Source of the DNA: Cognatishimia coralii
GTDB lineage: Bacteria; Pseudomonadota; Alphaproteobacteria; Rhodobacterales; Rhodobacteraceae
Direction: 5' to 3'
Length of the DNA: 64,000 nucleotides
Assembly (NCBI RefSeq): GCF_037478305.1
Contig: NZ_JBBGAZ010000008.1
Location: 62,001 to 126,000, forward strand
Shown here one piece after another: positions 8,474-17,276 of this stretch; the stretch's first letter is position 1; each line of letters begins with the position of its first letter. Both the position numbers and the translations under genes were made by a program. The notes beneath the pieces were generated by a model. It was not told the origin of the DNA. It searched no databases and was given only the letters and a program-made list of their open reading frames with translations.

Positions 8474-9940
8474 ATGTATCTGGGATTGGATCTCGGCACA
8501 TCTGGCTTGCGCGCGCTTTTGACGGACCCGGTGGGGCGGGTGATCGATAGTGCTGAGGCAGGCTATGACAACCCGCATCCGCATGCGGGTTGGTCTGAAC
8601 AAGACCCTACAGATTGGATCGCGGCCTGTGAAAGCGCAATTGGGGCGCTGAAATCGCGTAATGCCGCCGCCGTGGCGGATATCAAAGGCATTGGCCTCAG
8701 TGGGCAGATGCATGGTGCGACCTTGCTGGATCGTGCTGGTCAAGTTCTGCGACCATGTATCTTATGGAATGACACGCGGTCCTCGGCCGAGGCCGCCGCG
8801 CTCGACGCCACACCAAAGATGCGTGACATCACGGGCAATATCGTCTTCCCGGGGTTCACAGCGCCGAAGCTTTTGTGGGTCGCGAAACACGAACCCGAGG
8901 TCTTTGCCAAAACTGTTAAGGTATTGTTGCCTAAGGATTACTTGCGTTTTTGGCTGACAGGGGAGTTTGTGGCCGATCAATCCGATGCCGCCGGAACAAG
9001 CTGGCTGGACACAGGCGCGCGCGCTTGGTCAGGTGACGCACTCAAGGCAGGCGGGTTGACGGAAGATCATATGCCGTCGTTGGTCGAAGGCTCTGAGGTC
9101 TCTGGCATGCTGCGCAGTTCTCTGAAAGAGGCTTGGGGCATCAGAGCGCCTGTGGTGGTGGCCGGAGGAGCCGCCGACAATGCGGCGGCGGCCTGCGGGG
9201 CAGGGTGTTTTGCGGAAGGGCAGGGTTTTGTGTCGCTGGGGACGTCCGGCGTCTTGCTGGCCGCGAAGGACAGCTATGCACCAGCGCCCGAGACCGCGGT
9301 TCACACGTTCTGTCACGCGGTGCCCGCGCGGTGGTATCAGATGGGCGTTATCCTCGCGGCGACCGATAGCCTGAACTGGCTTGCGCGCAATTTGGGGCAA
9401 ACACCCGGAGATCTCGCGCGTGCTTTGCCCGATCAGATCACAGGCCCAAACCGGGCGATGTTCCTGCCGTATCTGTCCGGCGAGCGTACCCCGCACAACA
9501 ATGCAGCCCTGCGCGGGTCTTTTGTGGGGCTGGATATCGCCAGCGATTCAAAGGCCCTGACCGCTGCGGTTTTGGAAGGCGTGGCCTACGCGCTGCGTGA
9601 CAATCTCGAAGCGTTGAAAGCCACGGGCACCGAGCTATCCTCTGTCTTGGCCCTTGGGGGCGGCGCACGGTCGCGCTTTTGGCTGGAAACCATCGCGACG
9701 CTCTTTGATATGCCGCTGCGGCTGCCGGCTGATGGTGAATTCGGAGCCGCGATGGGCGCTGTGCGCCTCGCTATGGCTGCCGCAGAGGAGGCATCTTTGG
9801 AAGAGATCATGACCCAGCCAGACATCGCGGAAACCATTGATCCGCGCGCAGAGCTTTCGGAGGCTTATGAGGCTGGATACCAACGCTATGCGGCCCTTGC
9901 TCCGGCTTTGATTGCAGATGCAGAGCGTGTCGGGCTATGA
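8474..9940 (+). CDS. xylB: Xylulokinase
   Basis: 488 residues, FGGY carbohydrate kinase fold. The N-terminal phosphate loop is GLDLGTSGLRALLTD, SGQMHGATLLD marks substrate contacts typical of XylB, and the C-terminal ATP half has ALGGGARSRFWLETIA. It phosphorylates D-xylulose to xylulose 5-phosphate, which enters the pentose phosphate pathway. A strong GGGAGGA ribosome site lies 7 bases before the ATG, just after the xylose operator. The next gene overlaps its stop by 4 bases (ATGA), so translation is coupled to a di-haem peroxidase-like protein, an uncommon partner for a sugar kinase. Confidence 0.95.
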   Translation: MYLGLDLGTSGLRALLTDPVGRVIDSAEAGYDNPHPHAGWSEQDPTDWIAACESAIGALKSRNAAAVADIKGIGLSGQMHGATLLDRAGQVLRPCILWNDTRSSAEAAALDATPKMRDITGNIVFPGFTAPKLLWVAKHEPEVFAKTVKVLLPKDYLRFWLTGEFVADQSDAAGTSWLDTGARAWSGDALKAGGLTEDHMPSLVEGSEVSGMLRSSLKEAWGIRAPVVVAGGAADNAAAACGAGCFAEGQGFVSLGTSGVLLAAKDSYAPAPETAVHTFCHAVPARWYQMGVILAATDSLNWLARNLGQTPGDLARALPDQITGPNRAMFLPYLSGERTPHNNAALRGSFVGLDIASDSKALTAAVLEGVAYALRDNLEALKATGTELSSVLALGGGARSRFWLETIATLFDMPLRLPADGEFGAAMGAVRLAMAAAEEASLEEIMTQPDIAETIDPRAELSEAYEAGYQRYAALAPALIADAERVGL

Positions 9941-11214
9941 GGGCGGCTTGGGTCGGCATAGTCCTCGCGTCTGGCGCAGCGGCGCAGGATCTTGGACCTC
10001 TGCCAGAGTTCGCTCCGGTGGATCCGCTGCGGGCTAAATTGGGGCAGTTGCTGTTTTATGATCCCATTCTGTCGGGCAACAAGAATATCAGCTGCGGGAC
10101 CTGCCATCACCCTGACCTCGGCACCGGAGACGGGGTTTCCTTGTCAATCGGAGAGGGCGGTATAGGCCTTGGCCCTAAGCGGATCATCGATGCGACCAAC
10201 GTGCCAGAGCAACGCATTCCCCGCAACGCGCCCGCCATGTGGAACCTTGGTGCGCTTGAGTTTCAGGTCATGTTCCACGACGGCCGCCTGGAGGCCGATC
10301 CAAACGAACCAGATGGCATACGAACGCCGTTGGGGGCTGAAATGACCAGCGGTTTTGATTCCGTGCTCTCCGCGCAGGCGATGTTTCCTGTCCTGTCTCC
10401 GGATGAGATGGCGGGGCATTATTCCGAAAACGAAATCAGCCAGGCGGTGCGCCTTGGCTTTCTGTCCTCAGAAGGTGGCGCCTGGGATCTGATTGCCGCG
10501 CGGGTGGCCGAAATCTCGACCTATCAGGAAGAGTTCACCAAAGTCGTGCCGGGCGAAGAGATTACATTCCCTTTGATCGCCAATCTGGTCGCCGACTTCA
10601 TCCGTTTTGAATGGCGCGCGGACAATAGCCTCTTTGATCAGGCCATGCGCGGCGAGGCTGAAATGCCGATTGATGCGGCGCGCGGCATGGCACTGTTTTA
10701 CGGGGAGGCTGGCTGCGCGTCCTGTCATTCAGGCTGGTTCCAAACCGACCATGATTTTCACGCCATTGGTCTGCCCCAGATCGGCCCCGGCAAGGCTGCG
10801 CGGTTTGAAAGCCATGCGCAGGACACGGGCCGTATGCGCGTGACCGGAGACCCTGCCGACGCCTACGCCTTTCGCACGCCGAGCCTGAGAAACGTTACGA
10901 TTACAGCGCCTTACGGGCACAATGGGGCCTATGCGGACTTGGGTGACATGATCCGTCACCACATCAATGTCGAAGAGGCCTACGCGAGCTATGATTTGGC
11001 GAAAGCCCATTTGCCAGCGTTTCCCGGCGCGATTGATCTGCGGGCCATGTCGGCCGATGAGACCTCTGCGATCCTTGCCGCAAATGTCCTTGCACCAAGC
11101 GCGCTGTCCGAAGCGGACATCAGCGATCTGATCAGCTTTCTGGAAACACTTGAGGATCCCGCCAAACGTTTTGGCGTGCCAGAGGCCGTTCCCAGTGGGT
11201 TGCCGCTAGACTAG
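9937..11214 (+). CDS. Di-haem cytochrome c peroxidase / MauG-like protein
   Basis: 425 residues with a signal peptide (about 1-16, ending AAA-Q) and two CxxCH haem c sites, C53-x2-C56-H57 and C260-x2-C263-H264. The spacing and the surrounding LFYDPILSGNKNISCGTCH text are those of the bacterial cytochrome c peroxidase/MauG family, which acts in the periplasm. It reduces peroxide or carries out high-valent oxidation of a partner protein; which applies cannot be told. It overlaps xylB by 4 bases, so it is in the xylose regulon. It ends 4 bases into the convergent FG-GAP protein gene. Both this protein and that one should be periplasmic, so they may interact. Confidence 0.88.
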   Translation: MRAAWVGIVLASGAAAQDLGPLPEFAPVDPLRAKLGQLLFYDPILSGNKNISCGTCHHPDLGTGDGVSLSIGEGGIGLGPKRIIDATNVPEQRIPRNAPAMWNLGALEFQVMFHDGRLEADPNEPDGIRTPLGAEMTSGFDSVLSAQAMFPVLSPDEMAGHYSENEISQAVRLGFLSSEGGAWDLIAARVAEISTYQEEFTKVVPGEEITFPLIANLVADFIRFEWRADNSLFDQAMRGEAEMPIDAARGMALFYGEAGCASCHSGWFQTDHDFHAIGLPQIGPGKAARFESHAQDTGRMRVTGDPADAYAFRTPSLRNVTITAPYGHNGAYADLGDMIRHHINVEEAYASYDLAKAHLPAFPGAIDLRAMSADETSAILAANVLAPSALSEADISDLISFLETLEDPAKRFGVPEAVPSGLPLD

Positions 11215-12719
11215 CGCGTCATCTCGGTGCGGGTGTTGGCAGATAGTGTTTGCCACGGGCCTTCAGCGCCGTCTGGCCAAATCACGCGCACCTCGGCTTT
11301 GTCCGACTTGCCAAGTCCGAAATGCTCCGCGTCGAGCGCGCCACTGGCGTGACCGCCTCCGATTGTGATCTCTCGGGTCTGAAGGCCCATGTCTGAACGC
11401 AGTTCGATAAAGGCTCCGATTGCATTGCGGTTCACACCATCTTGCGTGAGCGAGATCTCTAGCCAGTTTCCACCCGTACCTTCATTGCGATAGACCTCAA
11501 GGTCGGCACGGCGATTGACCACGACCAGATCCAGATTGCCGTCCAGATCCAGATCAACAAGCGCGCCGCCACGGCTACGGTCATAGGTGGCGATGCCGGC
11601 GGCCTCGCCCATTTCGACGAAATCACCGTCTGAGGTTTGCAGCAGCAAGTTGTTGGGGTCTTTCATCGCAGCCACGGGCATTTGTTCCACATTGCCTTTG
11701 GCCACGAAAATATCGTCGAGCCCGTCGTTGTTGAAATCGCCGAACCCCGCGTGCCAGCCGGTCGAAGGCCGCCCGTCGCCGCCCGTGTAGGGGCGATGCG
11801 CCGTGGTGCCGCGTTCAAAGGTTGCGTCTTTATAGGCTGGGGAGGACCCTGTCTCGAAGAACTGCAGTTTCTGATCGCCCATCGAGGTCAGATAAACATC
11901 GGCAAACCCATCGCCCGTAATATCGCGCGAGGCGATGCCCATGCCCCAGAGCTGATAGGGCCGCCAGCCGTCCTCCTCGGCATAAAGCCTCGGGGTTTCT
12001 TCCATCGCCCAAAGCTGTTCCTGGCCGCCCTTCACGTAGTAATGGCGGTCGTTGCTCACGCGTAAATCCGCACGGCCGGTGCGGGCCCAGTCGGTGAACA
12101 GCATCGAAAGCGTGCAGAACCCAGGTTCTAGCTGGATCGGATCGTCATAGCGGTCCCCCTGGGGCCGATAAAGCAGACTTGCGTCGCATGTCTCAAACGG
12201 TCCTTTGGGATCCGCGCGGTCGACATAGGTGCCAAAGACCAGCGTTGGCAGGGTATTGTTGCCCTCCCAAGTCGCCGAGAATGCGGTTGTCCAGTGATCG
12301 GACGAAGAGAAGCCGATGTCCTCAAAAGGCGCAAAGCGGCAATCGCCTTGGCCTCTGAGGATCATATCCTCTCCGACACGCAGGATCGCGAGGTCGGTGA
12401 TGCCGTCGGAGTCTATATCTATCGGGTATGCGCCGGTGAGACCGGTGATCGAGAGCTCTTCTGGTGTCCGCGCGGTGAACCCTAAACCGCCGTCATTGAT
12501 CATCAGTTGAGCTGGATTTTCTCCACCAGCGACATAGAGATCTGGGAAACTGTCTGAATTGCAATCGAACGTCGCAACGCCTCCGCCAACGAAATGCTCC
12601 CATCCGCCTGCATAGACATGAGATGGTACGTCGATACGCGTCATTTTAGGTGCCGCGGGCTCGGCCCAAGCCAGGCTGCCAAGACAGCAAAGGCCGCTCG
12701 CCAGATACTTAGTCAGCAT
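11211..12719 (-). CDS. Secreted FG-GAP/VCBS-repeat protein with C-terminal ASPIC/UnbV domain (CRTAC1-like)
   Basis: 502 residues. A signal peptide (about 1-19, ending AWA) is followed by FG-GAP beta-propeller repeats carrying Ca-binding DxDxDGxxD loops: DIDSDGITDLAI, DITGDGFADVYL, DFNNDGLDDIFV, DLDLDGNLDLVV. The C-terminal 80 residues (NWLEISL, GGGHASG, IWPDG) are the ASPIC/UnbV domain found in CRTAC1-like proteins. Function in bacteria is unknown. The start overlaps the stop of the ROK regulator gene by 11 bases, so it is cotranscribed with the regulator, and it converges on the di-haem protein gene. That places it inside the xylose regulon. Confidence 0.85.
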   Translation of the reverse strand: MLTKYLASGLCCLGSLAWAEPAAPKMTRIDVPSHVYAGGWEHFVGGGVATFDCNSDSFPDLYVAGGENPAQLMINDGGLGFTARTPEELSITGLTGAYPIDIDSDGITDLAILRVGEDMILRGQGDCRFAPFEDIGFSSSDHWTTAFSATWEGNNTLPTLVFGTYVDRADPKGPFETCDASLLYRPQGDRYDDPIQLEPGFCTLSMLFTDWARTGRADLRVSNDRHYYVKGGQEQLWAMEETPRLYAEEDGWRPYQLWGMGIASRDITGDGFADVYLTSMGDQKLQFFETGSSPAYKDATFERGTTAHRPYTGGDGRPSTGWHAGFGDFNNDGLDDIFVAKGNVEQMPVAAMKDPNNLLLQTSDGDFVEMGEAAGIATYDRSRGGALVDLDLDGNLDLVVVNRRADLEVYRNEGTGGNWLEISLTQDGVNRNAIGAFIELRSDMGLQTREITIGGGHASGALDAEHFGLGKSDKAEVRVIWPDGAEGPWQTLSANTRTEMTR

Positions 12720-13863
12720 TGCGCGAAAGTTCCCGAACTTTGAGGGCCGAGACCTGATCGATGGCGTAGGCAGCAGCGCCTTTGGCCCACATCAAGTCGC
12801 CCCAGGCGTGCACGCGAATGGGCGGCATCTCGGCGTCGATCTGAACGACCTGCTGTTTGGCAGCATCAATGATCTTGTCTTCATAAAGGTGGCGATAGGA
12901 CATCTGCGCCCCTGCCAGAATGATCAACTCGGGATCAAAGATATTCACGACATTCGCCAAACCCAGCGCCAGCATCCGCGCGGCACGGTCCAGCACCGAG
13001 ACCGCCAGTTGGTCGCCATTATTTGCTGCGTCATAAAGAGAACCAACGTCCTCGTGGATCTCTTCGCCCAGAACGCTATGTGCCTCGCGCAGGATCGCAT
13101 AGTCGCCGACATAGGCCTCGAGGCAGCCGCGTTGGCCACACTGACACAGCGCGCCTTCGAGCTGGACTTTGGTGTGGCCAAGTTCCGCGCCGCAACCGCG
13201 AATGCCACGATAGATCTTGCCGTCAATTATGATCCCCATCCCGACGCCATGCTCGATGGTGATCACGATGAAATTCTCAAGATTGCGCGCAACGCCAAAG
13301 AGGTGTTCGGCCTTGGCAACCAAATTCGCGTCGTTGTCGATGAAAACGGGGCAGGGCGAGGCCTTTTCCATCAGTGCGCCCATATCAACATTGCGCTCGG
13401 TGAGCGAGCTTGACCAATGCACAAAACCGTCGGTGGCGTGGATCAGACCCGCCATGCTGAGACCGATGCCCGAGAGGTCATTGATCGTGAAACCACCGCT
13501 CTCGCAGGTCTTGGAGACAGCTTCGAGCATCACTTCCACGAACTCGGCCGGATCCATGCGCGGGTTTGCGATCGGAAACTCTTGGCTGACCACATCCTGA
13601 CCTTCGAAATCTAGCACAAGCACCGAGATCACTTTGTGGCCCAGCTTCACGCCCGCAATAAGATGAGACCGTCCCGCCAGTTTAATCGCAACGCGCGGAC
13701 GACCGCGTCGGCTTTGGGATTGTTTGTTCTCGGGAATGATCTCTTCGATCAAACCGGCATTCAAAAGTTCTGACGTAATTGCGGTGACGGTGGCCGGGCT
13801 AAAGCCTGTGGCATCCGCGATATCGATTCGAGCAATTTCTCCTGCCGACCGGATCGAATCCAA
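12709..13863 (-). CDS. xylR: ROK-family transcriptional regulator, probable xylose repressor
   Basis: 384 residues from a TTG start. The N-terminus is a winged helix-turn-helix (IADATGFSPATVTAITSELL). The C-terminal two thirds are a ROK sugar-binding domain with the ROK zinc motif CQCGQRGCLEAY (near 231) and ELGHTKV. It should bind xylose and control the two ATTTATTTT-N7-AAAATAAAT-type operators flanking it. The start is uncertain: the reading frame continues 27 more codons upstream with ROK-like sequence (RLSVLDSIR belongs to the first helix), and a strong GGGAGGA lies at about 13926-13932, but no ATG, GTG or TTG follows it in frame. It is divergent from xylF. Confidence 0.88.
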   Translation of the reverse strand: MDSIRSAGEIARIDIADATGFSPATVTAITSELLNAGLIEEIIPENKQSQSRRGRPRVAIKLAGRSHLIAGVKLGHKVISVLVLDFEGQDVVSQEFPIANPRMDPAEFVEVMLEAVSKTCESGGFTINDLSGIGLSMAGLIHATDGFVHWSSSLTERNVDMGALMEKASPCPVFIDNDANLVAKAEHLFGVARNLENFIVITIEHGVGMGIIIDGKIYRGIRGCGAELGHTKVQLEGALCQCGQRGCLEAYVGDYAILREAHSVLGEEIHEDVGSLYDAANNGDQLAVSVLDRAARMLALGLANVVNIFDPELIILAGAQMSYRHLYEDKIIDAAKQQVVQIDAEMPPIRVHAWGDLMWAKGAAAYAIDQVSALKVRELSRNAD

Positions 13864-13985
13864 AACAGACAGTCGCCCATGATCGCGTTGATCGCCGTTG
13901 GTGGTCGCGCGTTCGATGTTGTCCTCCCATCCCGCAAAATAACGGTTTTTTTGTTAACCTTTTGCGAGTTTCACTGGCCTATCAT

Positions 13986-14010
13986 AAATATTTTGACAAG
14001 TAAAATAAAT
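13986..14010. promoter_or_regulatory. Xylose operator upstream of xylF
   Basis: Left arm AAATATTTT (13986-13994), 7-base spacer GACAAGT, right arm AAAATAAAT (14002-14010). The right arm and the next TTG are identical to the xylB site and the left arm matches in 7 of 9 positions. It lies 65 bases before xylF and about 120 bases before the regulator's first usable start, so it could control both divergent operons. Confidence 0.65.
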
Positions 14011-14031
14011 TGAACTACCAACTGTGTTAGC

Positions 14032-14057
14032 GCCGAAACACGAGGTTTGTGTTCGGC
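14032..14057 (+). promoter_or_regulatory. Hairpin in the xylF 5' leader
   Basis: GCCGAAACAC (14032-14041) pairs with GTGTTCGGC (14049-14057) with one bulged base and a 7-base loop. It sits 6 bases before the GGGAGGA ribosome site of xylF and could affect mRNA stability or translation. No riboswitch family is recognised. Confidence 0.4.
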
Positions 14058-14075
14058 CTTAATGGGAGGAAAGTT

Positions 14076-15095
<1,020 letters not shown>

Positions 15096-15112
15096 GGCCA
15101 TTTTGTAAATCG

Positions 15113-15140
15113 GGGCGCCGCTGCTACGGTGGCGGTGCCC
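15113..15140 (+). promoter_or_regulatory. Intercistronic hairpin between xylF and xylH
   Basis: GGGCGCCGC (15113-15121) pairs with GCGGTGCCC (15132-15140), with one G-U pair and a 10-base loop. It is not followed by a U run, so it is better read as an mRNA-stabilising or attenuating stem than a full terminator. Such stems commonly let the binding protein be made in excess over the permease. Confidence 0.5.
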
Positions 15141-15174
15141 TAAGTTAAAGACTGCTGATCCCTGGAGTTCGGAT

Positions 15175-16473
15175 ATGACCGACACCACGTCTCAGCCAAT
15201 CCCCAAGAAAGAAGCCAAGGGCCTGTTCCAACAGTTGGAACTGGACGCCCGGCTTTTGGGTATGATTGGCGCGTTTGTAATTCTGTGTATTGGATTCAAC
15301 ATCTTCACCGATGGACGTTTCCTGACACCCCGCAACATATTTAACCTGTCGATCCAGACAGTGTCGGTGGCCATCATGGCCTCGGGCATGGTCTTTGTGA
15401 TCGTCAATCGCCACATTGACCTCTCGGTCGGTGCTCTGCTGGCGACGTGTTCCGCCGTTATGGCGATGATCCAGACCGAATGGCTGCCGGGCACGCTTGG
15501 CTTTGGGCTGGACCACCCGATGACATGGGCGATCACCATCGTCGCAGGTCTCGCCGTGGGCACCTTGATCGGAGCCTTCCAGGGTTGGATGGTTGGCTAT
15601 CTCGCGATCCCGGCCTTTATCGTGACGCTCGGAGGATTCCTCGTGTGGCGTAACGTGGCCTGGTATCTGACCAGTGGTCAGACCAAAGGCCCGCTGGACA
15701 GCACCTTCTTGATTTTCGGTGGTACCAACGGAACGCTCGGCACCACGTGGAGCTGGATCATCGGTCTGATCGCCGCCGCTGCGGCCGTCTGGACCCTCTG
15801 GAGCAGCCGTCGTGCGAAAGCCGCACATGGGTTTGGTGTGAAGCCGGTCTGGGCGGAGGCTACGATCTCTGGGATCATCACGGCCGCGATCCTGGGCTTT
15901 GTCTGGATCCTGAACAGCTACAACATCCCAACCCGCCGTTTGGAACGTATGTTTGAAGCACGCGGAGAGGTGATGCCCGAGGGCCTGACCGTCGGATACG
16001 GCTTGCCGATCTCGGTTCTGATCCTCATCGCTGTGGCGATTGTCATGACCATGGTGGCGAAACGCACGCGTCTGGGCCGCTATATTTATGCGACCGGCGG
16101 CAACCCGGATGCGGCAGAGCTGTCGGGCATCAACACCCGCTTCTTAACGGTGAAGATCTTTGCGCTGATGGGTTTCCTCTGTGCCTTGTCCGCAGTCGTG
16201 GCCTCGGCCCGTCTGGCGAACCACTCAAATGACATCGGGACACTCGACGAGCTGCGCGTCATCGCGGCGGCGGTCATCGGGGGCACGGCGCTGGCTGGTG
16301 GGGCAGGGACGATCTATGGCGCGATCCTTGGCGCGCTGATAATGCAGGCGCTGCAGTCCGGCATGGCGATGGTTGGCGTGGATGCGCCGTTCCAGAACAT
16401 CGTCGTAGGCACGGTCCTCGTCTTGGCTGTCTTTATCGACATCGTCTATCGTAAACGTGTGGGAGCGAAATAA
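15175..16473 (+). CDS. xylH: Xylose ABC transporter permease
   Basis: 432 residues with about ten membrane segments, of the BPD_transp_2 (ribose/xylose) family. Family motifs include SVAIMASGMVFVIVNRHIDLSVG near residue 70 (the segment facing the binding protein), ATGGNPDAAELSGIN near 307 (contact with the ATPase) and GGTALAGGAGTIYGAILGAL near 370. It forms the inner-membrane channel with XylG. It is longer than the E. coli protein (about 390), mainly because of an extra hydrophobic stretch around 190-250. Its stop codon overlaps the xylG start by one base. Confidence 0.94.
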   Translation: MTDTTSQPIPKKEAKGLFQQLELDARLLGMIGAFVILCIGFNIFTDGRFLTPRNIFNLSIQTVSVAIMASGMVFVIVNRHIDLSVGALLATCSAVMAMIQTEWLPGTLGFGLDHPMTWAITIVAGLAVGTLIGAFQGWMVGYLAIPAFIVTLGGFLVWRNVAWYLTSGQTKGPLDSTFLIFGGTNGTLGTTWSWIIGLIAAAAAVWTLWSSRRAKAAHGFGVKPVWAEATISGIITAAILGFVWILNSYNIPTRRLERMFEARGEVMPEGLTVGYGLPISVLILIAVAIVMTMVAKRTRLGRYIYATGGNPDAAELSGINTRFLTVKIFALMGFLCALSAVVASARLANHSNDIGTLDELRVIAAAVIGGTALAGGAGTIYGAILGALIMQALQSGMAMVGVDAPFQNIVVGTVLVLAVFIDIVYRKRVGAK

Positions 16474-17249
16474 TGGCGACTGCAAAAGAACTCCGCGCCC
16501 AGGGCGCAACCCCGCTGGTCGAGATGAAAGACATCTCGATTGCCTTCGGCGGCATCAAGGCGGTCGACCACGTAAGCGTCGATCTGCATCCGGGCGAAGT
16601 TGTGGGCCTTCTGGGCCACAACGGGGCCGGGAAATCCACGCTGATCAAAGTGCTTTCGGGCGCCTATCAGATGGACAGCGGCGAAATCCGCATCAATGGC
16701 GACAAGGTGGAAATCACCAACCCGCGGGATGCGCGCGACCATAATATCGAGACGATCTATCAGACCCTGGCGCTGGCAGATAACCTTGATGCGGCCTCAA
16801 ACCTCTTCTTGGGGCGCGAGTTGGTCACGCCGCTGGGCTTGGTCGATGATCAGGCGATGGAAGCGGAATGTCGCAAAATCATGGGGCGGCTCAATCCGAA
16901 CTTCCAGAAGTTCAGCGACCCGGTCTCGGCTTTGTCGGGCGGTCAACGTCAGTCCGTTGCGATTGCGCGGGCGGTCTATTTCAACGCTAAGATCCTGATC
17001 ATGGACGAGCCGACCGCTGCGCTGGGTCCGCATGAAACGCAAATGGTTGCGGATCTGATCAAGCAACTCAAAGCCCAAGGCATCGGGATCTTTTTGATCG
17101 ACCACGATGTCCATGCGGTGATGGAACTTTGTGACCGGGCTTCGGTCATGAAAAACGGTCAATTGGTAGGAACTGTCGACGTCGAAGACGTCACGGACGA
17201 CGATCTGTTGGGTATGATTATTCTCGGCAAACAGCCGGGCGAAAAATAA
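16473..17249 (+). CDS. xylG: Xylose ABC transporter ATPase, single-domain form
   Basis: 258 residues with one nucleotide-binding domain: Walker A GHNGAGKST (about 51), signature LSGGQRQ (about 154), Walker B ILIMDEPTAAL (about 175), and a switch His in LIDHDVHAV. E. coli XylG is about 510 residues with two fused domains, so this is a half-size protein that would have to dimerise. The frame ends cleanly and xylA follows 27 bases later, so there is no sign of truncation. It begins one base before the xylH stop ends. Confidence 0.92.
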   Translation: MATAKELRAQGATPLVEMKDISIAFGGIKAVDHVSVDLHPGEVVGLLGHNGAGKSTLIKVLSGAYQMDSGEIRINGDKVEITNPRDARDHNIETIYQTLALADNLDAASNLFLGRELVTPLGLVDDQAMEAECRKIMGRLNPNFQKFSDPVSALSGGQRQSVAIARAVYFNAKILIMDEPTAALGPHETQMVADLIKQLKAQGIGIFLIDHDVHAVMELCDRASVMKNGQLVGTVDVEDVTDDDLLGMIILGKQPGEK

Positions 17250-17276
17250 TCTAACGCACTAAAAAGGAATAAGAAA

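Noticed and set aside
13941..13965. CtrA-type TTAA-N7-TTAA site near GTTAACC
   Set aside because: Only one half site is present.
14011..14075. Riboswitch before xylF
   Set aside because: There is one imperfect hairpin but no conserved aptamer that I recognise, and control is already explained by the operator.
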